Assembly: GCF_005877055.1 (NCBI RefSeq)
Contig: NZ_CP039424.1
Coordinates: 2,542,001 to 2,606,000, forward strand
Direction: 5' to 3'
Length of the DNA stretch: 64,000 nt
DNA from: Citricoccus sp. SGAir0253
GTDB taxonomy: Bacteria > Actinomycetota > Actinomycetes > Actinomycetales > Micrococcaceae
Position numbers and translations under genes: made by a program. The number at the start of each line of letters is the position of its first letter. Positions within the stretch are counted from its first letter, which is position 1. The notes under the pieces are model-generated. The model was not told the origin of the DNA, made no database searches, and worked only from the letters and a program-made list of their open reading frames with translations. Of the stretch, positions 52,271 to 62,620 are shown piece after piece.

Positions 52271-52347
52271 TGGTGCCCCCGGTGGGACTCGAACCCACAA
52301 CACGGCGATTTTAAGTCGCATGCCTCTGCCAATTGGGCCACGGGGGC
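52271..52347 (-). tRNA. tRNA with UAA anticodon (tRNA-Leu by anticodon), CCA encoded
   Basis: 77 nt including CCA. Acceptor GCCCCCG/CGGGGGC, discriminator A, anticodon loop CTTAAAA giving anticodon TAA (52311-52313), T arm GTGGG/CCCAC with TTCGAGT. By anticodon it reads UUA. The variable region is only 5 nt, unlike normal leucine tRNAs, so the amino acid should be checked. It is the integration target of the island. Confidence 0.82.
52272..52293 (-). repeat. attR core (22-bp direct repeat at the tRNA 3' end)
   Basis: Identical to 36524-36545; covers the T-arm 3' side and acceptor 3' strand of the tRNA. Confidence 0.85.
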
Positions 52348-52463
52348 GGGCACGGCGCCGCCCTCGGTCCGCCGGGGCGGACGCTCGGGGACGGCTGCGG
52401 CCCGGGACCCCTCAAGGGTACCGGGCCGCGGCGCGTGCCCCGGTGCGGGACACCGGGACGCGA

Positions 52464-52490
52464 GGCGCCGGCGGGAGGCCCACCGGCGCC
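52464..52490 (-). terminator. Terminator of ndh
   Basis: GGCGCCGG (52464-52471) pairs with CCGGCGCC (52483-52490), extended inward by CGGG/CCCA; 9 bp beyond the ndh stop. Confidence 0.5.
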
Positions 52491-52498
52491 GTCGGGGA

Positions 52499-53923
52499 TC
52501 AGGCGTTCTCGTACTGCGTGGCGTGGCCGATCGCCCGGGGCGCGAAGCGCCCGGACTCGAGCTGGCCGCCGGCCGCCTCCAGGAAGGCGTTGTGCGGGGT
52601 CTCGAGCTCCTCGATGGCGGTGGTGTCCCGGCCGAACACGGCGCCGAGGATCCAGTCCGTGATCACGCGGGCCTTGCGCTCGTACGTGGGCATGGCCATG
52701 CCGTGGTAGCCGCGGTGGGCCAGCCAGGCCGGGATGCCGGAGATCTTCAGGCCCATCGGGTTGCCGACGCCCTTGCCGGTGCCGAGGCCGGCCACGGCGC
52801 CCAGGGACTTGTGCACGTACTCCTCCACGGCGCCCTCGCCGAAGCGCACGGCCAGCAGGTTGGCGGCCAGGCGGCGGGCCTGGCGCACGGCGTGCTGGGC
52901 GTTCGGGACGCAGTGGCCGCCGGGGCCGTCGCCGGTCAGGTCCGGCACGGCGCACACGTCGCCGCAGCCCCAGGCGCCCTCGAGGACGCCGTCCTCGCCG
53001 GACTTGACCTGCAGGGTGGGGGTGACCTCGATCCGGCCCCGGGCCTCGACCGGGAAGTCGGTCTGCTTGGCGACGGCGTTGGCGGCCACGCCGGCGGTCC
53101 AGACCAGGGTGTCGGCCTCGAAGGAGCCGGCGTCCGACTTGTCCGCCATGTTGATGAGCTTGAGCAGGCCGCCCTCGGCGCTGGACAGGGAGGTGTTCAG
53201 CAGCACCTCGATGCCGCGGGCCTTGAGGTGCTCCACCACGCCCACGGCCTGGTCCTCGGAGACCTCGGGCATGATCCGGCCCATGGCCTCGATCAGCACG
53301 ATCCGGGCGTCCGACTGGGCCAGGCGCGGGTTCTTCTTGATGGCGTCCCGGATCAGGTCCTCCATCTCGGAGATGGTCTCCACGCCGTTGAAGCCGCCGC
53401 CCACGACCGCGAAGGTCAGGGCGCGCGAGCGGGCCGCGGCGTCCGTCATGGTGGAGGCGACCTCGAGGCGGTCCAGGATCTGGTTGCGCAGGGTCAGCGC
53501 CTCCTGGACGGTCTTCATGCCGATGCCGGCCTCGGCCAGGCCCGGGATGGGGAAGGTGCGGGTGGTGGCCCCGGCCGTCATGACGACGTCCTGGTAGGGG
53601 ACCTCGAACTCGGCGCCGTCCTGGGTCTGGACGGTCGCGGTCTTGCGGGCGTGCTCGACCTTGACGACCTTGCCCTGGACGATCTCGGTGTGCTTGAGGT
53701 GGGTGCGGTGGTCCACGATGATGTGGCGGGCCTCGAGGTGGCCGCCGACGACCTCCGGCAGGAACGGCTGGTAGGTCATGTACGGGAGCGGGTCGACGAG
53801 GGTGACGACGCCGCCACGCTCCTTGACCTTCTTCTCCAGGTTCTTGGCGACGTACAGGCCGGCGTAACCGCCGCCGACGATGAGGACACGGGGCTTCGGA
53901 GACAGCTGCGGGGTGATTGCCAT
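52499..53923 (-). CDS. ndh: Type II NADH dehydrogenase (NDH-2)
   Basis: 474 residues. Membrane-associated FAD enzyme that passes electrons from NADH to menaquinone without pumping protons. FAD-binding VLIVGGGYAGLYVAKNL near 13-29, NAD-binding FAVVGGGFNGVETISEM near 170, and GDVCAVPD near 310. PYMTYQPFLPEVVGG near 46 is typical. The ATG at 53923 is chosen over ATG 53929 because TAGGGT ends just before 53929, giving the standard 6-nt gap. The C-terminal amphipathic region (AHRGYHGMAMPTYERKARVITDWILGAVFG) anchors it to the membrane. Confidence 0.92.
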   Translation of the reverse strand: MAITPQLSPKPRVLIVGGGYAGLYVAKNLEKKVKERGGVVTLVDPLPYMTYQPFLPEVVGGHLEARHIIVDHRTHLKHTEIVQGKVVKVEHARKTATVQTQDGAEFEVPYQDVVMTAGATTRTFPIPGLAEAGIGMKTVQEALTLRNQILDRLEVASTMTDAAARSRALTFAVVGGGFNGVETISEMEDLIRDAIKKNPRLAQSDARIVLIEAMGRIMPEVSEDQAVGVVEHLKARGIEVLLNTSLSSAEGGLLKLINMADKSDAGSFEADTLVWTAGVAANAVAKQTDFPVEARGRIEVTPTLQVKSGEDGVLEGAWGCGDVCAVPDLTGDGPGGHCVPNAQHAVRQARRLAANLLAVRFGEGAVEEYVHKSLGAVAGLGTGKGVGNPMGLKISGIPAWLAHRGYHGMAMPTYERKARVITDWILGAVFGRDTTAIEELETPHNAFLEAAGGQLESGRFAPRAIGHATQYENA

Positions 53924-53929
53924 GGCCAT

Positions 53930-53935
53930 ACCCTA
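53930..53935 (-). promoter_or_regulatory. -10 element of ndh (leaderless)
   Basis: TAGGGT on the minus strand, 6 nt (ATGGCC) before the preferred ATG 53923. Confidence 0.5.
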
Positions 53936-53980
53936 AACCCGGCACCCGCACTTCGTGAAAAACCTCACAAAGTCACAAAG

Positions 53981-55486
53981 TCACCGGCGGCGCCGGCGCA
54001 GCGCGAGGACCGCGCCGGTGGCGGCGAGCGCGGCGGCGAGCAGGCCGGTCCCCAGCACGAGCGCCGGGCGCAGCCCGGGGGCCGGATCGGGCACCGCGCG
54101 CGCCTGCGGCAGGGCGGTGGCCACGGGGGCGGGGCTCGACGCCGGCCCGCTCGGCTCGGGCGCGGCGGCGGACGGGGGCGCCGCGGGGGTCTCCGCGCGC
54201 CGGTGGACCCGGATCCAGTCGGCGATCGTGTCCATCGGGTTGCGGTCCACGGCCGGCACCTCGGCGGTCACCGCGGCCGCGGCGTCGATGATCCCGTGGC
54301 CGTACACCGGGTCCACGCCGGGGGCCCCGGCGTCCTGCGCCGTGGCCAGGATCCGGTGGATCACCTGGTGGGCGGGCATGTCCGGGTGCGCGGAGCGGAC
54401 CAGGGCGGCGAGCCCGGCCACCAGCGGGGCCGCCCCGCTCGTGCCCTGCCAGCCCATCCAGTCGTCGCCCGGCACGGCGCCGACGAGCGGATAGGCGGGC
54501 GCGGCCACGCCGATCGAGATGCCCTCGGTGGAGGCGTCCCAGCTGGCCGTGCCCTCGGCGGTGAGCCCGGCCACGGTCAGCACGCCCGGGATCGTGGCCG
54601 GCGCCCCGGCCGTCATGGCGCCCGAGGCGCGGTTGCCGGCGGCGGCCACGACCACCACGTCGTTCTGCTCGGCGTACAGGAACGCCCGGTCCCAGCTCTC
54701 CGGCCAGTCCTGGCGGGTGGAGCCCAGGGACATGTTGATGACGTCCGCCCCGTGGTCCACCGCCCACGTGACGGCCCGGGCGATCTGCTCCTCGGGGTCG
54801 GGGCCGCCCGTGCCGTCCGCGGCGAGGTCCACGGAGACGGACAGCAGCCGGGCCTCCGGGGCCACGCCCATGATCCCGTCCGGTCCCGGGCCGCCGGCCG
54901 GGGCCGCGGCGGAGGAGGCCGCCGGCGCGTCCGGGGCGGCGGTGCCCGAGGCCTCGGCGGACTCGGGGGACGCGGCGTCCGTCGGGGCCGCGGTGGCCGC
55001 GCCGCCGTCGGGACCGCCGCTCGCGGCGGGGTCCTCCCCCGCTCCGGCCGCGTCCCCGGGCGGCGCGGTGCGCGCGGCGGCGCCGTCGTGGCCGTGGCCG
55101 GCCAGCAGGGAGGCGACCAGGGTGCCGTGCGCGGGCATCGTCCCGACCGGCTCCGTGCCGTCCGGGCTGCCCGCCCCGGAGAGGTCGGTGCCGCCGGCCA
55201 CCTGGCCCGTCAGGTCCGGGTGGGTGTCGTCGATCCCGGTGTCGATCACCGCCACCGTGACGCCCTCGCCCCGCGTGGTCTCCCACGCCGTGCGGTAGCC
55301 GTACTCGTCCAGCCAGTACTGCTGGTCCCGCCACTCGTCCGCCGCGGCCCGCGGCACGTCCGGGGCCAGCGGGGACAGCGGCCCCAGGGGCGCCACCAGG
55401 ACCGCCCCGGCCGCCGCGGCGGCCCCGAGCGCCCGGCGGGCACGGCGGGCCCGGTCCCCCGCCGTCGCGGCCCGGCGGTCCCTCAC
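53981..55486 (-). CDS. S8 subtilisin family serine protease (mycosin-like)
   Basis: 501 residues. A signal peptide (Arg-rich then LGAAAAAGAVLVAPLG), the subtilase triad D82 in VAVIDTGIDDTH, H120 in PAHGTLVAS and S350 in WQGTSGAAPLVAGLA, with AAAGN near 281-285. A C-terminal Pro/Ala-rich stretch and one membrane helix near the end (VLGTGLLAAALAATGAVLAL) followed by RRRRR anchor it. An Ala/Gly/Pro-rich insert of ~70 residues (131-200) separates H120 from the rest. The GTG at 55486 overlaps the stop of the DUF501-Ppx gene (GTGA). No type VII secretion genes are near, so a substrate cannot be named. Confidence 0.88.
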   Translation of the reverse strand: MRDRRAATAGDRARRARRALGAAAAAGAVLVAPLGPLSPLAPDVPRAAADEWRDQQYWLDEYGYRTAWETTRGEGVTVAVIDTGIDDTHPDLTGQVAGGTDLSGAGSPDGTEPVGTMPAHGTLVASLLAGHGHDGAAARTAPPGDAAGAGEDPAASGGPDGGAATAAPTDAASPESAEASGTAAPDAPAASSAAAPAGGPGPDGIMGVAPEARLLSVSVDLAADGTGGPDPEEQIARAVTWAVDHGADVINMSLGSTRQDWPESWDRAFLYAEQNDVVVVAAAGNRASGAMTAGAPATIPGVLTVAGLTAEGTASWDASTEGISIGVAAPAYPLVGAVPGDDWMGWQGTSGAAPLVAGLAALVRSAHPDMPAHQVIHRILATAQDAGAPGVDPVYGHGIIDAAAAVTAEVPAVDRNPMDTIADWIRVHRRAETPAAPPSAAAPEPSGPASSPAPVATALPQARAVPDPAPGLRPALVLGTGLLAAALAATGAVLALRRRRR

Positions 55487-57252
55487 GGGAGCTGGGACAG
55501 GGCGATCCCGTCCAGGATGTCGTGCTCGGACGTGATGGCGTCGACCACCGCGCCCCCGCTGGCTCGGGCCACCCGGCGGAGCAGCGTGGCCCAGATGAGC
55601 GCCCCGGCCCCGATGACGTCCACCCGGCCCGGGTGCATGTAGGGCAGGGCCGCCCGCTCGGCGCGGGTGGCGGTCAGCAGGCGCTCGGCGGTGGCGGTGA
55701 TGTCCTCGATCCCCAGCCGGGTGCCGTGGATGACCCCGGGGTCGTAGGCGTCCAGGTCCAGGGCCGCGGCCGTCACCGTGGTGACGGTCCCGGCCACGCC
55801 CACGACGGCGGCGGCGCGGCCGAGCGGGACGCTCGCCTCCACCTCGTCCAGCACGGCCTCGATGTCCGCGGTGGCCGCGGCGACCTCGGCGGCGGTGGGC
55901 GGATCGCCGTGCAGGTGGCGCTCGGTGAAGCGCACGCAGCCCATGCCCACGCTCACGGAGTCCGTGACGCGGGGGCCGCCGGGGCCGCCGAGGGTGCCCA
56001 GCACGAACTCGGTGGAGCCGCCGCCGAGGTCGACCACGAGCACGCGCCCCGCCCGGTCCTCGGTCCCGCCGTCCCCCGGGGCCCCGGACGCGCCGAGCGC
56101 CGCCGGGTCGAGCACCGCGGGGTCGAGCACCGAGGCCGCCCCCGCGAAGGACAGGGCCGCCTCCTCCCGGCCGGAGACCACCTCGGGCTCGACGCCGAGC
56201 CGCTCGCGGATCCCGGCGGTGAAGACCTCGGCGTTGCCGGCGTCGCGGCTGGCGGAGGTGGCCACGAAGCGGACGGACCCGGCGCCCAGCTCGCGCAGGA
56301 TCCGGGCGTAGTCCTCGGTCGCGGCGAAGGTCCGGGCCAGCGCGGCCTCGGAGAGCATGCCGGTGGCGTCCACGCCCTCGCCCAGCCGCACGACGCGCAT
56401 CTCCCGGTGCAGGTCCACGAGGCGCAGCCGCCCGCTCCCGCCGCCCGGGCCGGCGCCGGGCCCCTCCTCGAGGGCCGGCTCCACGCGGGCCACGAGCAGG
56501 CGGATCGAGTTGGTGCCGCAGTCGATGGCGCCGACCACCCGGCCGGCCGCGGCCGCCTCCCCCGGCTCCCGGGACACCACGGACTCGGCGGACGGCGAGG
56601 ACGCGGCGGTATCCGCGGCCCCGGCGGGCACGGTGGGCTCGGACTGGACGGGGTTGCGCTCCCCGGCCAGCCGGCGCACGTGGCGGCTGAGGTCGCGGCT
56701 GGGGACCGGGGCATCCGGGTCCCAGGCGCCGGCGCAGTGGCACGTGTCCGCGGACCAGTCCTCGCGGATGGCCTCGAGGGCCTCGTCGCCCAGCGGGTTG
56801 ACGCCCGGGCCGGCGGCGAGGGAGTGGCCCACGAGCACGTGCAGGCACTTCACCCGGTCCGGCATGCCGCCGGCCGAGATGCCGGTGATCTCCGGGACGC
56901 CGTCCGTCCCGGCCACCCGGCCGACGCGGTCCCGCTCGGCCAGGTAGGCCTCGTGGGCCCGGCGGTAGCGGGCGGCGAGCTCCTCGTCCTGCTGGAGCCG
57001 CTCGCTCATCTCCGCCATCACGCCGGCCGCCTCGAGCCGGGAGACCGCCGCGGTCAGGACGGGGTGGGTGAGGTAGAAGGTCGTGGGGAACGGGATGCCG
57101 TTGGACAGCCGCGGGGCGGTGGTGGCCACGAGCGGGTTCCCGCACACGCAGCGGGCGCCGATCTCCACGACGTCGCGGGCCGGCCGGCCCAGTTGCAGGC
57201 TGATGGTGTCCAGGTCCTGCGGCGTGGGGGTGCGGTCCAGGTCGTGCGTCAC
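55483..57252 (-). CDS. DUF501-Ppx/GppA phosphatase fusion protein
   Basis: 589 residues. Residues 1-200 are a DUF501 domain (CVCGNPLVATTAPRLSNG near 35-52, GGMPDRVKCLHVLVGHSLA near 128-146), and residues 239-589 a Ppx/GppA exopolyphosphatase/pppGpp phosphatase of the ASKHA fold (GAIDCGTNSIRLLVA at 241-255, VLVVDLGGGSTEFVLG near 385, VVGVAGTVTTVTA near 460). A Ser/Ala-rich linker joins them. In mycobacteria DUF501 and Ppx are separate adjacent genes. It probably degrades polyphosphate or binds (p)ppGpp. GGAGGACC precedes the GTG. Confidence 0.88.
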   Translation of the reverse strand: MTHDLDRTPTPQDLDTISLQLGRPARDVVEIGARCVCGNPLVATTAPRLSNGIPFPTTFYLTHPVLTAAVSRLEAAGVMAEMSERLQQDEELAARYRRAHEAYLAERDRVGRVAGTDGVPEITGISAGGMPDRVKCLHVLVGHSLAAGPGVNPLGDEALEAIREDWSADTCHCAGAWDPDAPVPSRDLSRHVRRLAGERNPVQSEPTVPAGAADTAASSPSAESVVSREPGEAAAAGRVVGAIDCGTNSIRLLVARVEPALEEGPGAGPGGGSGRLRLVDLHREMRVVRLGEGVDATGMLSEAALARTFAATEDYARILRELGAGSVRFVATSASRDAGNAEVFTAGIRERLGVEPEVVSGREEAALSFAGAASVLDPAVLDPAALGASGAPGDGGTEDRAGRVLVVDLGGGSTEFVLGTLGGPGGPRVTDSVSVGMGCVRFTERHLHGDPPTAAEVAAATADIEAVLDEVEASVPLGRAAAVVGVAGTVTTVTAAALDLDAYDPGVIHGTRLGIEDITATAERLLTATRAERAALPYMHPGRVDVIGAGALIWATLLRRVARASGGAVVDAITSEHDILDGIALSQLP

Positions 57253-57312
57253 GGGTCCTCCGGTGCTCTGCGGTGCCGACGGCGGTGCTCCGCGGCGGCG
57301 GATCAGCCTATC

Positions 57313-58239
57313 TCAGTCCGTGCCGGCCCGCACGACGGAGTCCCACAGCGCGTCGGCCCAGGGCATGTCCGGGTTGACCTCGCTCGGGCTGGCCGGGGGC
57401 GGCACGGGGTCCTCGGCCTCCTCGTCCCCACCGATGACCATGTACGTCTTCTCCCCCGGCATCACGAGGTTGAAGCGGTCGCGGGCCTGCTGCTGGATGT
57501 AGGCCGGGTCGTCCCAGCGGGCGATCTCGTCCCTGAGCTCCTGCTGCTCCTGGCGCTGGGCGGCGATGTCCTCCTGGACCGCGCGCAGCTCGGCCTGCTG
57601 GTCCAGGTACACGCGCAGGGTGGGGGCCAGCAGCACGGCGGCGAGGAACAGGACCACGAGCAGGGCGATCGAGTGCCCGGAGAAGTGCCGGGCCGGGACG
57701 GGCTCGACGACGGCGGCCGGCGCGGCCTGCGCGCGCGGCGGACCGGCCGCGGTGGAGCCGGGGCCGGCGCCGGCAGCCGGCGCGGAGGCCGGGCCCGTGG
57801 TCCCGCCGGTGGGCCGGTCCGTGGCCCGGGCCCCGCGCATCAGCTCGCGGCGGGCGGCGGCCCGGCGCTCGGCGGCCGTGCGCGGCAGCGCCGGCCGGCC
57901 GGTGGTGCCCCCCGTGCCCGGCGCCGTGTCCTCACCCGCGGCGCCGGTGTCCCGTGTGCCCGCGGGGCCGGTGTCCCGGGTGCCCTCCGCGCCGGGGCGA
58001 CCGGGGGCGGCGAGGGGCCCGGAGGGGCCGGGGTGATCGGGATGCCCGGTGGGCTCGCCCGCGTGCCGCGAGGGCGCGGCGTCCAGGGGGATGACCTTGG
58101 CGGAGTACCCGCCCACGTGCGTGCGGGCCCCGGGGCCGGCGGCCCGTCCCTCCTCCGCGGACGCCGGGCCACCGGGGTGGCCGGCCTCGACGAGGGCAGG
58201 GCGGGAGGACTTGGGTACGCGCGGCCGCCGAGTCGCCAC
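57313..58239 (-). CDS. ftsB: Septum formation initiator, FtsB/DivIC family
   Basis: 308 residues. One membrane helix (SIALLVVLFLAAVLLAPTLRVYL, about 190-212) followed by a leucine-zipper-like coiled coil (QQAELRAVQEDIAAQRQEQQELRDEI) and the FtsB motif DDPAYIQQQARDRFNLVMPGEKTYMVI. The cytoplasmic N-terminus is ~185 residues of Pro/Gly/Ala/Thr-rich low-complexity sequence, much longer than in classic FtsB. GTG 58239 has GGGAGG 5 nt upstream. It is between eno and the DUF501-Ppx gene, the usual actinobacterial order. A TATCCT at 58331-58336 may be its -10. Confidence 0.88.
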   Translation of the reverse strand: MATRRPRVPKSSRPALVEAGHPGGPASAEEGRAAGPGARTHVGGYSAKVIPLDAAPSRHAGEPTGHPDHPGPSGPLAAPGRPGAEGTRDTGPAGTRDTGAAGEDTAPGTGGTTGRPALPRTAAERRAAARRELMRGARATDRPTGGTTGPASAPAAGAGPGSTAAGPPRAQAAPAAVVEPVPARHFSGHSIALLVVLFLAAVLLAPTLRVYLDQQAELRAVQEDIAAQRQEQQELRDEIARWDDPAYIQQQARDRFNLVMPGEKTYMVIGGDEEAEDPVPPPASPSEVNPDMPWADALWDSVVRAGTD

Positions 58240-58404
58240 CTGCACCTCCCGCGTGCGTGTCCGTGTCCGGGACCGGCGCGGTGCCGCGCGCCGCCGGGGT
58301 CCCCGGTCGGGTGGTCGGGGATCTCCCCCGAGGATACCGGCTGGGCGCGCCGGTCCGGGACAGCGCGCCGGACGGGCCCGGCGGCGCGGCCGTCGCCGGG
58401 ACGC

Positions 58405-58441
58405 CGATCGCCCCGCCCCGGGAGCGGGGACGGGGCGATCG
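58405..58441 (-). terminator. Terminator of eno
   Basis: CGATCGCCCCG/CGGGGCGATCG stem with an inner CCCCG/CGGGG stem (one bulged A), 55 bp after the eno stop. Confidence 0.55.
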
Positions 58442-58496
58442 GGTGCCGGCGCCGCCGCAGGGCGCGGGCGGCTCCCGGCGGCGGGCCGGGCGGGGG

Positions 58497-60632
<2,136 letters not shown>

Positions 60633-60636
<4 letters not shown>

Positions 60637-61877
60637 GCCCGGACGTCGTCCTCGTGGGCGTCCTCGTCCCCGTCGGCGTCCACGAACGCCTGCAGGACGG
60701 CCGGGCCGTCCCCCGTGCCGCCGCGGGAGATGACCTCGCCCCAGGACTCCACCAGCAGCTCGGCGAGCACCTCGCGCTCCTCGAGGGGCAGGAAGGCGGC
60801 CTCGGCGGCGTTGAGCTGGAAGTCCAGCAGCTCCTCCAGGGAGTAGCCGAAGACCTCGGCCAGCAGGTACAGCTCGTCCGTGAGGGACACCCCGCTCATG
60901 AGCCGGTTGTCCGGGTTGATCGTCACGCGGAAGCCGAGCTGGTGCAGCATGTCGATCGGGTGCGTGGAGACGGTCCCGCCGTAGGAGGCCACGGCGCCGG
61001 TCTGCAGGTTCGAGGACGGGCACACCTCCAGGGCGATGCCCCGGTCCCGCACCCAGGCGGCGGTCTCGCCGAGGTCCACGAGGGCGGAGTCCTCGCCCAC
61101 GCGCTCGCCGTCCTCGTCCACCGCGTCGAACTCCACGGTGATGTCGTCCGCGATGCGCACGCCGTGGCCCAGGCGCAGGGCGCGGCCGTTGAGCAGCGCG
61201 TCCTGGATGGAGGCCACGCCGTCCGACTCGCCCGCGTGGACGGTGGCCGGGAAGTGCTGGGCGGCCAGCCACGTGAAGGCCTCGGTGAACCGGGACGGCG
61301 GGAAGCCGGTCTCCGGGCCGGCGATGTCGAAGCCGACCGCGCCGGTGCCGCGGTGCCGCACGGCCAGCTCGGCGATCTCCATCGACCGGTCGTTCTGCCG
61401 CATCGCGGTGATCAACTGCCCGACGCGGATGGTCGCGCCCTCGGCCTCGGCGTTCGCCACGCCCTCGTCCAGCCCCGCCTGCACGGCCTCGACGGCCTCG
61501 TCCAGGGTCAGCCCGCCGGCGAGGTGCTGCTCGGGGGCCCAGCGGACCTCGGCGTAGACGACCCCGTCCTCCACGAGGTCCTCCACGAACTCGCGGGCCA
61601 CGCGGTGCAGGTGCGCCGCGGTCTGCATGACGGCGATCGTGTGGTCGAAGGTCTCGAGGTAGCGCTCGAGGGTGCCGGAGTTCGCGGACTCGGCGAACCA
61701 CTCGGCGAGCTCGTCCCCGGTCTCGGCGGGCAGCGCGTGGCCGGCCTCGGCGGCCAGCTCGAGGATCGTGGCGGGGCGCAGTCCGCCGTCCAGGTGGTCG
61801 TGGAGGCTGATCTTGGGCAGGGCCGCCAGGTCGACGTCGAGGGGCGAGGGTGCGGTGAATTCGATCGCGTCAGTCAC
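60633..61877 (-). CDS. add: Adenosine deaminase
   Basis: 414 residues. Adenosine to inosine in purine salvage. Zinc and catalytic motifs: SLHDHLDGGLRP near 24, VHAGESDG near 215, EVCPSSNLQTGAV near 290, and TINPDNRLMSGVSL near 325. Length is typical of the actinobacterial ~370-410 residue form. The GTG at 61877 overlaps the DedA stop by 8 bp. It belongs to a dedA-add-mazG transcript and complements the deoA and cdd genes upstream for nucleoside salvage. Confidence 0.94.
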
Positions 61878-62559
61878 GGGGCGAGTCTACGGCAGGCGGG
61901 CCCGGCGTCCCGGGGTCCTCCGCCCCGCCGGGGCCGGCCGGTCCGGTGTCCTCCTCCGGCCCGGTCACCCGGACGATCACGGCGCGCAGGACGACGTCCA
62001 GCACCCAGCCGAGCACGGCGGCCGCGATGACGGCCACGGTGATCTGCAGCAGCGTGCTGTCCAGCCAGCCGGCGGTGAGGCGCGCGATGCCGATCGAGTA
62101 GGCGGACCACAGCACGCCGGCGGCCACGTCCAGCAGGGTGAAGGCGGTCCGGGGGTAGCCCGTGGCGCCGGCCGTGTAGTTCACGGCCACCCGCCCGCCG
62201 GGGACGTAGCGGGCCGTGAAGATGACGAGCGCCCCGTGGCCGTCGAGGGCGCGGCGGGCCGAGCCGACCGCGCGGGACACCGACCGCGTGCGCATCCAGC
62301 GGTAGCGCTCCACGCCGATGCGCCGGCCGAGCGAGTACGCGACCTGGTCCCCCGTGATGGCCCCGAGGGCGCCGAGCGCCCACACCCACCACAGGGAGAC
62401 GGTGTCCTCGGCGCCGGCGATCGAGGCCAGGGCCACCAGCACGGACTCCGAGGGCACCACGGGGAAGAACCCGTCCACCGTGCACAGCACGTAGACGAGG
62501 ACCAGGACCCACCACTGCCCGGCCGCGCGGAGGACCGCGTCCTCGATGATCTGCAGCAC
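61870..62559 (-). CDS. DedA/SNARE-associated family membrane protein
   Basis: 229 residues, several membrane helices. DedA motifs: PVVPSESVLVALAS near 34, GALGAITGDQVAYSLGRRIG near 63, and FTARYVPGGRVAVNYTAGATG near 117-137 (the conserved F/Y-x-R-x-x-P-x-x-R pattern). DedA proteins are half-transporters linked to undecaprenyl-phosphate or other lipid flipping. The GTG start at 62559 lies 6 nt after TAGGCT. C-terminal ~35 residues are Pro/Gly-rich. Confidence 0.9.
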   Translation of the reverse strand: MLQIIEDAVLRAAGQWWVLVLVYVLCTVDGFFPVVPSESVLVALASIAGAEDTVSLWWVWALGALGAITGDQVAYSLGRRIGVERYRWMRTRSVSRAVGSARRALDGHGALVIFTARYVPGGRVAVNYTAGATGYPRTAFTLLDVAAGVLWSAYSIGIARLTAGWLDSTLLQITVAVIAAAVLGWVLDVVLRAVIVRVTGPEEDTGPAGPGGAEDPGTPGPPAVDSPRD

Positions 62560-62565
62560 CGGTCC

Positions 62566-62571
62566 AGCCTA
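62566..62571 (-). promoter_or_regulatory. -10 element of the dedA-add-mazG operon (leaderless)
   Basis: TAGGCT on the minus strand, 6 nt (GGACCG) before GTG 62559. Confidence 0.55.
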
Positions 62572-62620
62572 TCGGCGCCGGTGACGGGTCCCCGCCGGCG
62601 GCGGGGACCCGGGGCCGGCC

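Larger units (their letters stand above)
36524..52293. mobile_element. Genomic island integrated at a tRNA(UAA) gene, phage-satellite-like
   Basis: Both ends carry the same 22-bp core, which is the 3' end of the tRNA at the right end. A tyrosine integrase sits 64 bp from the right core, its tRNA target is intact, and only a 22-bp remnant remains on the left. Contents: integrase, XRE repressor, AlpA/Xis-like protein, replication-type protein, sigma-like protein, restriction-modification, a HEPN/oxygenase pair, HNH nucleases and two transposase remnants. No capsid, tail, relaxase, FtsK/Tra or type IV secretion gene is present, so it is neither a full prophage nor a self-transmissible ICE. Gene composition is clearly different from the flanking core. 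Confidence 0.88.

Noticed and set aside
36524-52293. The island as a complete prophage or an ICE
   Set aside because: No capsid, terminase, portal, tail, relaxase or FtsK/Tra gene could be found among the 19 genes.
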